From QHXQ01 sp036389375 (GTDB taxonomy: Bacteria; Acidobacteriota; Blastocatellia; Pyrinomonadales; Pyrinomonadaceae): a DNA stretch of 38,200 nt. The position numbers and the translations under genes are program-made. The notes beneath the pieces were generated by a model. The model searched no databases. It worked only from the letters and a program-made list of their open reading frames with translations, and was not told where the DNA came from. Position 1 is the stretch's first letter. Each line of letters opens with the position of its first letter. Below are positions 1-9,400 of the stretch, one piece after another. The DNA is taken from the NCBI GenBank assembly GCA_036389375.1, contig DASVQA010000025.1:1-38200 (forward strand). The letters run 5' to 3'.

Positions 1-1651
1 CGCCGTGTCGTTGCAGGTGGTGCGCGAGTTGGTTGGCTCGCTCGTTCAACTCGCTATAAGTCAGCGCGGTGTCGGCAAACACAAGGGCCACGCTGTCAGG
101 CTGGGCCGTGACTTGTTGACTGAAGAGATCGGCCATTGAACAGTCGGCGGGATAGTTCGTCTGGGTCGCGTTCCACTCGTCGAGTAACTGTGTGCGCTCG
201 GCGGGAGAAAGAATCTGGTAGCTGGCAAGCGGGCGGTCGGCGTCGGCAACTATCTCTGTCAGGAGCGTGTGATAGTGTGCGAGTAAGCGTTGGATGGTGG
301 CGGCGTCGAAGAGATCGGTGCTGTAGATGAGCACGCCGCGCAGACCGTCGGGCATGTCCCAGAGATGAAATTCCAGATCGAAGCGCGTCGTGGCCAGATC
401 GAACTGCTGCGCGCTCAGCGTCAGCGCGGGCAACTCCAACGCCTCCATCGGGGCGTTCTGTAGTGCGAACATCACCTGCATGATGGGGTTGCGGCTCAGG
501 TCGCGCGTGGGTTGCAGTTCTTCGACCAGCCGCTCGAAGGGCAGGTCTTGATGGGCGTAAGCGTCGAGCGTGGTGGCGCGCACGCGCGCGAGCAGTTCGC
601 GGAACGTGGGGTTGCCGGAACAGTCTGCGCGCAACACGAGCGTGTTGACGAAGAAGCCGATGAGCGGTTCGAGTTCGGCGCGCGTGCGGTTGGCGATGGG
701 CGTGCCGACGAGTATGTCCGGCTGCTTTGTGTAGCGGTGCAGCAGAGCTTGAAACGCGGCGAGCAGCGTCATAAAGAGCGTCGCATCTGCGCGCCGGCTC
801 AAGTGTCTGAGCGCCTCGGTCAACTCAGGCGAGAAGGAGAGCGTCTCGGTCGCGCCGCGAAACGATTGCACGGGCGGGCGCGCATGGTCGGTCGGTAGTT
901 CAAGCGTGGGCGGTTCATCGCCGAGTTGCTTGCGCCAGTAGGCGAGTTGCTTGTCGAGCACTTCGCCCGTCAGCCAACCGCGTTGCCACACGGCGAAGTC
1001 TGCGTACTGGACGGGCAGCGCGGCGAGCGGCGACTCCTGCTCCGCCGCATACGCCGTGTAGAGCGCTACCAACTCGCGCACGAGCACGCCCATCGACCAG
1101 CCGTCCGAGATGATGTGATGGAGCGTGAACAGCAGGACGTGTTCCGTTTCGTCGAGCCGCAGCAGCGCGGCGCGCACGAGCGGGCCGCGCGCCAGATCAA
1201 ACGGCCTCTGCGCCTCTTCCGTGGCCAGCCTGATGGCTTCGCGTTCGCGCTCGGCTTCGGGTTGGTCGCTCAAGTCGCGGACGGCAAGCGGGACGAAAAG
1301 TGCGGGCGCGATCAACTGCACCGGCTGTTGATCGAAGACCTGAAAAGTGGTGCGTAAGGATTCGTGGCGGCGGACGATCTCGTTGATGCTGCGTTCGAGC
1401 GCGCCGACGTGCAGGCGGCCCGACAGGCGCAGCGCCGAGGGCATGTTGTAAGCCGCGCCGCCGGGCTGCAAGCGGTCTATGAACCAGAGCCGCTGCTGTG
1501 CGAACGAGAGCGGCGCGCGGTCGCGCTCAGGGCGCGGCGGGATCGTTAATTCCGCCTCTGGTGCGGCTGCACCGCGCAGCCGCTTTTCCAGCAGCGCACG
1601 CTTGGCGGCGGACAGTTGCGTGCGGCGCGTGGTCAGATCATGTGTGGACAT
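1..1651 (-). CDS. Non-ribosomal peptide synthetase, C-A..., 3' part cut off by window edge
   Basis: Open reading frame starting at ATG 1651 and running off the left edge (550 codons visible). After a short helical N-terminal segment (LSAAKRALLEKRLRG, residues about 14-28) comes a condensation domain, about 42-480, with the C1-type motif APLSFAQQRLWF and an intact HHIISDG catalytic motif (H178, H179, D183, G184), followed by the start of an adenylation domain (LTYSELNERANQLAHHL, last visible residues). The intact DG motif and overall pattern fit a condensation domain that accepts a peptidyl-PCP donor. It lies 79 nt downstream of the preceding C-A-PCP gene, same strand, with a matching N-terminal segment, so it should be the next module. 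No strong Shine-Dalgarno sequence precedes the ATG; this start fits the docking-like N-terminus of its neighbours. Substrate specificity, any further modules and termination domain lie outside the window. Confidence 0.93.
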   Translation of the reverse strand, partial: MSTHDLTTRRTQLSAAKRALLEKRLRGAAAPEAELTIPPRPERDRAPLSFAQQRLWFIDRLQPGGAAYNMPSALRLSGRLHVGALERSINEIVRRHESLRTTFQVFDQQPVQLIAPALFVPLAVRDLSDQPEAEREREAIRLATEEAQRPFDLARGPLVRAALLRLDETEHVLLFTLHHIISDGWSMGVLVRELVALYTAYAAEQESPLAALPVQYADFAVWQRGWLTGEVLDKQLAYWRKQLGDEPPTLELPTDHARPPVQSFRGATETLSFSPELTEALRHLSRRADATLFMTLLAAFQALLHRYTKQPDILVGTPIANRTRAELEPLIGFFVNTLVLRADCSGNPTFRELLARVRATTLDAYAHQDLPFERLVEELQPTRDLSRNPIMQVMFALQNAPMEALELPALTLSAQQFDLATTRFDLEFHLWDMPDGLRGVLIYSTDLFDAATIQRLLAHYHTLLTEIVADADRPLASYQILSPAERTQLLDEWNATQTNYPADCSMADLFSQQVTAQPDSVALVFADTALTYSELNERANQLAHHLQRHG

Positions 1652-1730
1652 CTGGTCTTAACTTCAACGAGGCTTCAACTGACAATCTCGCTTGCGGTCG
1701 GGTCAGCGCAAGCGAGCCTTTGCGCGCGAC

Positions 1731-4700
1731 TTAATCGGCGCGGTCGAGCAACTGTTGCGCGTCCTCTTCGGAGATGTGCTCCATCTGCGCGATGAGCAGT
1801 TCCTCGATGTGGAGGGCCAGCCCCGCGACCGTCGGCTGCGCGAACAGGGCGCGGAGCGGCAACTCAAGCGCAAACGATTTGCGCACGCGCGACACAAGCT
1901 GCGTGGCCAGCAGCGAGTCGCCACCTGCCTCGAAGAAGTTATCGCTCGCGCCGATCTGTTTCAGCCCAAGCACGTGCGCGAAGTGCGCGGCCAGCACCTC
2001 TTCGATCTCCGTGCGCGGCGCAACGTAGGCGACCCCGTCCGTGCGCGCCGACTCGGGCGCAGGCAAAGCACGCCGGTCAGGCTTGCCGCTGGACGTGCGC
2101 GGCAGCTTGTCGAGCAAGACAAAGACGGCCGGGATCATGTATTCGGGCAGTTGTGCGCGCAGATGTTCGCGCAGGGCCGTAGAGGTCGGCGGGCGCTCGG
2201 CGGCCGTGCGTGCGGACGCATGCGTCACATAGGCGACGAGCCGTTTGCTGCCCGCCGCATCCGTGTGCGCCGCGACGACGGCTTGACCGACGCCCGCGTG
2301 TGCGGCGAGCACCGCCTCGATCTCGCCCAACTCGATGCGATAGCCCCGCACCTTCACCTGTGTGTCGGTGCGCCCGACGAACTCTATGCGACCGTCGTTG
2401 AGATAGCGCGCCACGTCGCCCGTGCGATAGAGGCGCGCGCCCGGCGCAGTTGAGAAGGGATCGGGGATGAAGCGTTCAGCGGTCAATTCAGGCCGGCCGA
2501 GATAGCCGCGCGCAAGACCTGCGCCGCCGATGTGCAACTCGCCGGGGATGCCGGCGGGCACGGGGCGCAGTTCGGCGTCGAGGATGTAGCCGCGCACGTT
2601 CGGCAGGGGGCGACCGATGGGCACGCGGCCGAGCGTGCGGTCGTCGTCGGTCGCGTAAGGTATCTCGTAAGCGGTCGCAAGGATGGTCGCTTCGGTCGGG
2701 CCGTAGAGGTTGATGAGCCGTAATGGGTGGCGCGCGAGTTGGCGAAACGCCGCCAGCTTTTCGGCCCGCATGGCTTCACCGCCGACGGTGATGAGCCTTA
2801 GCGACTCAGGCAATGCTTGGCCCGCCGCGCTCAATTCGTCCACGAGCGCGTGCCAGTAAGAGGTGGGCAGCGTCCAGATGCTCGCACCTGCGCGTGCGAT
2901 CTCATGCGCGGTTTCGCCCGCCGAACTCGTGCGCGCATGACGACCGATGACGAGCGTTGCGCCGCACGCGAGCGTGGGAAAAATCTCCTGCGCCGAAGCG
3001 TCAAAGGCGGGCGAGAGAAATTGCCATTGCCGATCATGCCGGTCGAGAGCAAAGAGATCGCAGAGCGCCAGCGTGCGCGCGGCGAGCGCCTGGTTGCTGA
3101 CCATCACGCCCTTTGGCCGACCCGTGGAGCCGGACGTGTAGATGACATAGACGAGTTGATCGGGCAGCACGCGGACAGACGTGTGCGCCGTCGTTTCATC
3201 GTGCGCCGCGTCGGCGTCGGTCGTTGACAGGCTGTCGAGTTGCCGCACGGGGCAAGGAAGCGTTGAGAGCGCGGCGGCCAGCGGCGCGGTCGTCAACAGC
3301 ACGGCGAGGCCCGCGTCCTGCACCATGAAGGCCAGCCGCTCGCGCGGCCACTGTGGATCGAGGGGCACGTAGGTACAGCCGGCTTTGAGTACGCCGAGCA
3401 TGCCCACGATCAGTTCGATGGAACGCTCGACGCAGAGACCGACGCGTGTCTCCGGGCGCACGCCGCGCTGGCTCAGGTGACGCGCCAGCAGATCGGCCCG
3501 CCGGTTCAACTCGCCGTAGCTGATCTCGACCGCCCCGCAAGAGATGGCCGTTGCGTCCGGGCGCGCGCGGGCCTGCGCCTCGAATAGTTCGTGTACGCAG
3601 GCGGCGGGCGGCTCGTCGCGCGCAGTGTCGTTCCATGTGTAGAGGAGTTGCGCGCGCTCGTCGGGCGGCAGGAGCGGCAGCGCCGCGATGCTCTGATCGG
3701 GGTCGGCGACGATAGCGGTGAGCAGGACTTCCAGATGGCGGGCCATGCGCTCGACGCGTGTGCGGTCATAGAGATCGGTCAGGTATTCAATCGTGCCGAT
3801 GAGACCGGCGGAGGTTTCCGAGAGGGTGAGCGCGAGATCGAATCTGGACGCGCCGTTGTCCACGTCGAGGTGCGTCGCCTTGAGACCGAGAAACTCCATC
3901 GAGGTCGTTTCGGGAAAGTCGAGATAGATGAAGGCGACCTGCACAAGCGGGTTGCGACTTGGGTCTTGCTTGGGTTTGAGTTCCTGTACGAGTTTGCCGA
4001 AGGGCACGTCCTGATGTGCGTAAGCGCCGAGCGCCGTCTCGCGCTCGCGCCGGAGCAGTTCACGAAAAGAGGGTCGGCCCGCAAGGTCTGTGCGCAGCAC
4101 CAGCAGGTTGAGCAGGTAGCCGAAGAGGCCTTGCGTCTCGGGCCGGTCGCGGTTGGCAATCGAAGCGGCAACGAGTATGTCCGTCTCGCCCGTGTAGCGA
4201 TAGAGCAGAGTCTTGTAAGCGGCCATCAAGGTCATGTGCATCGTTGCACCTTCGCTCTGGCCGAGCGTCTTGAGCGCATCGAGCAGGTGCTTCGGCAGCA
4301 CGACGGGTACGTGCCCGCCGCGAAAGGTCTGGATCGCGGGGCGCGCGTAATCGGTCGGCACTTCGAGGACGGGCGGCGCACCCGCCAACTTCTCCTGCCA
4401 GTAAGCCATCTGCTGCTGGTAAGCCGCGCCCTGCATGCGTGCGCGCTGCCAGACGGCGTAATCGCCGAACTGGATCGGCGGCTCGGCGAGCGGCGATGGT
4501 TGCCCCGTAGCGAACGCCTGATAGAGCGCGGCCAACTCCTGCTCGAAGATAGCGAACGACCAACGATCCGTGATGGCGTGGTGCATGTTGATGTGGAGCA
4601 CGTGCTCCGCCGCGTCGAGGCGGAGCAGCCCGACGCGCACGAGCGGCCCGCGCGCCAGATCGAAGGGGCGCGCGAAGTCTTCGGTCGTGCGCCGGAGCGC

Positions 4701-5123
4701 CTCGCGCTCGCGCGCGGCCGGTGGCAGCGTTTGCAGGTCAACGGGCGCGAGCGAGATTTCGAGCGCGGGCGCGATGCGCTGCATAGGTTGGCCGTCAACG
4801 TCTGTGAAGGTCGTGCGGAGCGCCTCGTGGCGTTTGATCAACTCGTTGATGACGCGTTCGAGCAAAGGCACATCGAGCGGGCCCTCAATGCGACTGGCGG
4901 TGTAGATGTTGTAGGCGGCGCTTGCGGGTTGCAACTGATCGATGAACCAGAGGCGCTCTTGATCAATCGAAGGCGGACAGAGTTGGGCCGCGGCGGGCGG
5001 GCGGCGCGGGATGGCCTGCGGCGCGAGCGCGGGCGGCTGAAGCCCTTGCTGCCGCATGCGCGCCTCCAAAAGGGTGCGCTGCTGCGGCGTCAAAGCAGAA
5101 ATTCTGGCGGCCAAATCCTTCAT
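1731..5123 (-). CDS. Non-ribosomal peptide synthetase, single module C-A-PCP (1130 aa)
   Basis: Adds one amino acid to the chain delivered by the PKS/monooxygenase step. Domains: N-terminal helical docking-like segment (LTPQQRTLLEARMRQQGLQ, about 11-29), condensation about 50-495, adenylation about 500-1010, PCP about 1035-1105 with GGDSLL (phosphopantetheine Ser S1070). The condensation motif is HHAITDRW (H181, H182, D186): His and Asp are kept but the usual Gly after Asp is Arg, and the first core motif reads PPSIDQERLWF rather than SxAQxRLW. Adenylation core motifs are present (YTSGSTGRPKG, YGPTEATI). Reading the binding-pocket positions by eye from FDASAQEIF, TLPTSYW, LITVGGE and LYGPTEATIL gives D-A-Q-T-I-V-L-I-L, which I cannot assign to an amino acid. 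The C-terminal tail (EHISEEDAQQLL) resembles acidic helical tails that dock onto the next protein. Starts 62 nt after the monooxygenase gene; Shine-Dalgarno is weak. No epimerase or methyltransferase domain. Confidence 0.96.
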   Translation of the reverse strand: MKDLAARISALTPQQRTLLEARMRQQGLQPPALAPQAIPRRPPAAAQLCPPSIDQERLWFIDQLQPASAAYNIYTASRIEGPLDVPLLERVINELIKRHEALRTTFTDVDGQPMQRIAPALEISLAPVDLQTLPPAAREREALRRTTEDFARPFDLARGPLVRVGLLRLDAAEHVLHINMHHAITDRWSFAIFEQELAALYQAFATGQPSPLAEPPIQFGDYAVWQRARMQGAAYQQQMAYWQEKLAGAPPVLEVPTDYARPAIQTFRGGHVPVVLPKHLLDALKTLGQSEGATMHMTLMAAYKTLLYRYTGETDILVAASIANRDRPETQGLFGYLLNLLVLRTDLAGRPSFRELLRRERETALGAYAHQDVPFGKLVQELKPKQDPSRNPLVQVAFIYLDFPETTSMEFLGLKATHLDVDNGASRFDLALTLSETSAGLIGTIEYLTDLYDRTRVERMARHLEVLLTAIVADPDQSIAALPLLPPDERAQLLYTWNDTARDEPPAACVHELFEAQARARPDATAISCGAVEISYGELNRRADLLARHLSQRGVRPETRVGLCVERSIELIVGMLGVLKAGCTYVPLDPQWPRERLAFMVQDAGLAVLLTTAPLAAALSTLPCPVRQLDSLSTTDADAAHDETTAHTSVRVLPDQLVYVIYTSGSTGRPKGVMVSNQALAARTLALCDLFALDRHDRQWQFLSPAFDASAQEIFPTLACGATLVIGRHARTSSAGETAHEIARAGASIWTLPTSYWHALVDELSAAGQALPESLRLITVGGEAMRAEKLAAFRQLARHPLRLINLYGPTEATILATAYEIPYATDDDRTLGRVPIGRPLPNVRGYILDAELRPVPAGIPGELHIGGAGLARGYLGRPELTAERFIPDPFSTAPGARLYRTGDVARYLNDGRIEFVGRTDTQVKVRGYRIELGEIEAVLAAHAGVGQAVVAAHTDAAGSKRLVAYVTHASARTAAERPPTSTALREHLRAQLPEYMIPAVFVLLDKLPRTSSGKPDRRALPAPESARTDGVAYVAPRTEIEEVLAAHFAHVLGLKQIGASDNFFEAGGDSLLATQLVSRVRKSFALELPLRALFAQPTVAGLALHIEELLIAQMEHISEEDAQQLLDRAD

Positions 5124-5185
5124 CTTTGTTCGCTAACGCAAAGCTCTGTGCGCGGGCCGCGCGGGCGACGTAAACGCCCCCCGCT

Positions 5186-6475
5186 TCAGACTTCATCCGA
5201 CCCGGGGCGCGCCGCGCTGCTTACGTCTCTGCCTCTACGCGCGCGCGTGGGCGCAAAGTGCGCGCGCAGTTCGTCCAAGTAATTCAGCCCGCTCAGCACC
5301 GTGTCCGTGTCCAGCCCGAAATCAATGAGGCAGGCCACTTCGTCTGCGCCGAGGGCCGCGAGTTGGTCGAGCAGGCGCGCGCACTTGGCGGGCGTGCCCA
5401 GCAGCGTGCTCGTGGCGAAGTAGTGTTCAAAGGCGGCGGCGGCGAGCGCCTCTTTGTCGGCTTCCGTGATGGCTTCAGTCTCGACGCGCACGTGCTCGTA
5501 CTGTTTGAAATAGGAGCGCAGGTAATGCGAGAAGGGCGCGCGCACCTGCGCCTTCAACGCCCGCTCGTCGGGGCCGACGAAGGTGTGCAGCATGATCGAG
5601 ACGATCCCTGCGTCAGGGTCGTGCCCGTGCCGCGCCCGCGCCGCGCGATAGGCGACGATGCGTGCGCCGAGTTCTTCAGGTGCGTAGCCGATGTAGGCTG
5701 CCAAGACGTTTGCGCCGATTGCGCCGGCGCGCTCCCACGTCGCGGCGTTGCCGGCGCTCGTGACCCAGACGGGCAGGCGCGGCTGTACGGGGCGCGGCAG
5801 CACTTTGACCGCGACCTCTGCGCCGTCCACGCCGGTCATGAGCGCGCTCTCGCCCGCCCACAGGCGCTGGATCAACTCGATGCCGCGAAACATCACTTCC
5901 TTGCGGTCGGCAAAGGCGGCGGGCGCGAAGACGAAATCATCGGGATGCCAGCCCGACGCGAACGAGACGCCGACGCGACCTTTGGAGAGATTGTCCACGA
6001 CCGCCCACTCTTCCGCGACCCGCACCGGATGATGCAGCGGCAGCGCGCAACTGCCCGCGCGTATCTCCACGTGCTCGGTCAGCACGGCGAGCGCGGCGCT
6101 CAAGACCGCAGGGTTCGGATAGAGACCGCCGAAATCCTGAAAGTGGCGTTCGGGCGTCCAGACGGCGCAGAAACCGTGCCGGTCGGCAAACTGCGCGCTC
6201 TCAAGCACGAGCCTGTATTTCTCGTTGGACGCACGCGCGCCGTCGTCGGAGAAGAAGTAGAGACCGAAGCGCAGCGGGCGCGCGGGCGGGCGACTGCGCC
6301 ACGCCTCGGGGTCTTCGCGCGTCGTCTCGGCGCTTGCGTCCGCCGGCTCAACGTCTGCGGGCGCGGTGGCGCTATCTGCGGGCGAGGTCTGCAAGCCTTT
6401 GCGCCGCAGTCGCAGTTCGAGCAGTGCGCGCTGTTCGGGCGTCAGCGCGGCGAAGCGTTTCGCCAGTTCATCCAT
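5186..6475 (-). CDS. MupA/Atu3671-type FMN-dependent luciferase-like monooxygenase with docking segment
   Basis: A bacterial-luciferase-fold flavin monooxygenase of the subgroup found inside NRPS/PKS lines. Family signatures are clear: WTPERHFQDFGGLYPNP, IRAGSCALPLHHPVRVAEEW, VDNLSKGRVGVSFASGWHPDDF and PVWVTSAGNAATWE, spanning about residues 55-410 of 429. Known relatives use reduced FMN and oxygen to oxidise carrier-bound acyl chains; the exact reaction here is inferred, not seen. The first 29 residues (containing LTPEQRALLELRLRRKGLQ) are not part of the luciferase fold and match the N-terminus of the following NRPS proteins, suggesting physical docking to the upstream carrier protein. ATG 6475 is preferred because it overlaps the PKS stop as ATGGATGA (8-nt overlap, translational coupling); an upstream in-frame TTG at 6484 is possible but has no ribosome site. 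The flavin reductase partner is not in the window. Confidence 0.93.
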   Translation of the reverse strand: MDELAKRFAALTPEQRALLELRLRRKGLQTSPADSATAPADVEPADASAETTREDPEAWRSRPPARPLRFGLYFFSDDGARASNEKYRLVLESAQFADRHGFCAVWTPERHFQDFGGLYPNPAVLSAALAVLTEHVEIRAGSCALPLHHPVRVAEEWAVVDNLSKGRVGVSFASGWHPDDFVFAPAAFADRKEVMFRGIELIQRLWAGESALMTGVDGAEVAVKVLPRPVQPRLPVWVTSAGNAATWERAGAIGANVLAAYIGYAPEELGARIVAYRAARARHGHDPDAGIVSIMLHTFVGPDERALKAQVRAPFSHYLRSYFKQYEHVRVETEAITEADKEALAAAAFEHYFATSTLLGTPAKCARLLDQLAALGADEVACLIDFGLDTDTVLSGLNYLDELRAHFAPTRARRGRDVSSAARPGSDEV

Positions 6476-9400
6476 CGGCGTCAAACTCGCTGGCGGGCCG
6501 CGTCTCGTGTACCAGACTCTGCTGTACCTCGTCGGCCGAGAGTGCTTCGATCTCGCGCAGCAGCCGGTCGATCTCTTCCGCCTCCTGCGCCTTGAGTTGC
6601 TGGTCGGCGACGAACGTCGAGAGACCCGCGATGGTCGGGTGCTCGAAGAGGCTGCTGAGCGGCAGTTCGACTTCGAGGGCTTTGCGCAGTTGCGAGATGA
6701 GTTGGATGGCGAGCAGGGAGTTGCCGCCGAGGTCGAAGAAGTTATCGCTCGTGCCGATGCGCGCGATGCCGAACAAGTCCTGCCAGATAGCGGCTATCGT
6801 CTGCTCCGTCGCGTTCGCGGGCGGCGTGTACGCGCCGACGTTGTCCGGGCGCGCTTGCGCCGTCGCGGCTGTGCCGGTCGAGCCGAACTGTTCGAGCAGA
6901 CCAGCGCCCGCCGCCGCCTGTTCTGCGAGCAGCGCGCGGAAGTCCTGCGTCGAGACGACGACCTGCGGCTGCGCGGTCGAGATGATGCGCGCAAAGGCCG
7001 CGACGCCTTCTGCCAGCGAGATGCCATAAGCCGCGTGCATCTCTGCGACCTGCGCCTGCAAGTCAGGCGCGTGTGCGACCGCCGCGAATTGCCACGCCTC
7101 CCAACGCGGAATGTGCCAGTTGATGGCGCAAACGAACGTGTCGCCGCCGCTTGCGTGCGCGTGCGCGAAAGCATCCAGAAAAGCGTTCGCGGCGCAGTAG
7201 TCCACCTGCCCGAAGACACCCGTGATGGAGAGCGACGTGGAAAAGAGCGCGAAGAAGTCCGGCGCATCCGGGGCGACGGCCGCTTGGAGCGCAAGCGTAC
7301 CCGCTATCTTCGGCGCAAGCACGGGCTGCATCTGCGCCGCCGTCTGCAACTGCATCATCCCGCCGCCGGTCTGCGCCGCCGTGTGCAGCACGCCATTGAT
7401 GGGCCCGAGGAGCGCACGCACGCGCGCCACGAAGGTGGCCACTTGCTCGGCGCTTGAGATATCGGCCGGGGCCAGCACAACGTCCGCGCCGGCCGCTTCA
7501 ATCGTGCGTAGCGCCGCGATGCGTCGGGTCGTCTCGTCCTGCGCGTCGTGCGCCGAAATCCAAGCGTCCCAGTCGGCGCGCTCCGGCAAACTTACGTCGC
7601 CGGTGAAGACGAGGCGTGCGCGCACGGTCTCCGCGAGATACTGCGCGAGCGCGAGGTCTGGGTCGGACAGACTGCCGGTCAGGAGATAGACGCCGCGCTC
7701 ACGCAGGCGCGCGGGCGGCGGCGCGTCCGCAGCCGTCGGCGCAAGCCGCAACGGCTCGAAGATTGAAACCCAGCGATGCCGACCGCGATAAGCGACGGTC
7801 GCATCGGTCGCATTGGGCGCGTCGCCCGTCAACTCCGCGACGAGGTCGCGCGCAAGTTGCGCCTCCTGCGCCGAACCGGGCGCAGCCAGCAGCACGTCAA
7901 GCACGCGACAGGTGATATGCGGATACTCCTGCGGCAGCACTTTGCACGGGCCTAGGAGCGTCGCCTTGGCGGGCGTCAACTGCTCCGTGCCGTCCACTTC
8001 AAAGAGGCCGTTGGCGACCACGCCGAGCCGCACGGCGTCGAGCGCGCCATATTCGCCGAGCGCCTGCGCCAGATAGATGAGACTGTAAAAACCGCGTGCC
8101 TGAAGGTCGGCGTGCGCGGCCGCCGCCGCAGCGGCGTGGGCTTCAGGCGCAGCGGCCGGCGCGTCTGTTGTGAGATTCCAGAGATGCAGAATGCGGTCGG
8201 GCACTCTTTTGGCCGCGCGCAGTTCCTTGAACAACGCATCGTAGTCGGCACGCGCGTCCGGTCTTAGACCGAAGCTGCGCTCGTCGAAGCGCGCGAACTG
8301 CGTATGCACGGTGACAGTCGTCACGTCCGCGCCCGTGTCCGCGAGTTGACTGACGACGTGCGCACCCAAACCCTGTTCGTCCGTGAAGACGAGCCAGCGC
8401 GCCGCGCGTCCGTCCGCGCTCGCGGCTGCGCCCGCCGCCGGCTTGACGGCGCGCTTCCACGAAGGCACGTAATACCAGTCGGCCGGGTCGGACTTGCGGC
8501 TCAGGTCTGCGGTCGCGTCGGTCGTGGCGGGCGGCTCGATCCAGTAACGCGCGCGCTCGAAGGGATAGGTCGGGAGCGGCGTGCGACGGCGCAGCGCGTG
8601 TGCGTGGAGCGCGGGCCAGTCAACGCTTGCGCCCGCGAGCCAGAGTTGCGCGAGCGTGTCGAGGATAAAAGCCGTGTCCGTCGTCTGTTGCTCGTGCGGG
8701 TGGCGCAGCGAAGCGACGATGGCGCGCGGCGCGCTCGCACCGTGCGCCTGCTGCCGCACGAGCGCCGTGAGCGTCTGCCCCGGCCCCACTTCGAGCAGCA
8801 CGCGCCCCTCCTCTTTCAACAACTCCGTCACGCCGGCTGCGAAACGCACCGTGCCGCGCAAGTGTCGCCCCCAGTAGCGCGGGTCGGTCGCTTCCGCCGC
8901 CGTGATCCACGTGCCCGTCAGCGTCGAGACGTAAGGGATGTGCGGCGCGTGCCGCTCGACCTCTGCGACCAGCGCGACGAAAGGCGCGACGACCGGCTCC
9001 ATCATCGTCGAGTGGAGCGCGTGCGAAACGTGCAGCCGACGGCTGAACGCGCCACCGGCGTCGAGCTTACGCGCCACCGCTTCGATCTCGTCAACCGGGC
9101 CTGAGAGCACGCACAGCGCCGGGCCGTTGACGGCGGCCAGAGAGAGATGCGGGCCTGCGAGCGCCGACGCCTCCTGTTCGGTGAGCGAGACGGCGAGCAT
9201 CGCGCCGGCCGGCATCTGCTGCATTAATCGTCCGCGCGCCGCCACGAGCCGCAGCGCATCTTCAAGCGAGAAAACACCCGCGAGACATGCTGCCACGTAT
9301 TCGCCGATGCTGTGCCCGATGAGCGCAGCCGGGCGCACGCCCCACGATAGCCAAAGCTGCGCCAGCGCGTATTCGACGGCGAACAGCGCCGGTTGAATCA

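Noticed and set aside
3591..5282. 563-codon plus-strand open frame opposite the single-module NRPS
   Set aside because: Antisense shadow of a GC-rich real gene; Arg/Glu/Val-rich translation with no family features, while the minus strand has full C and A domain motifs.
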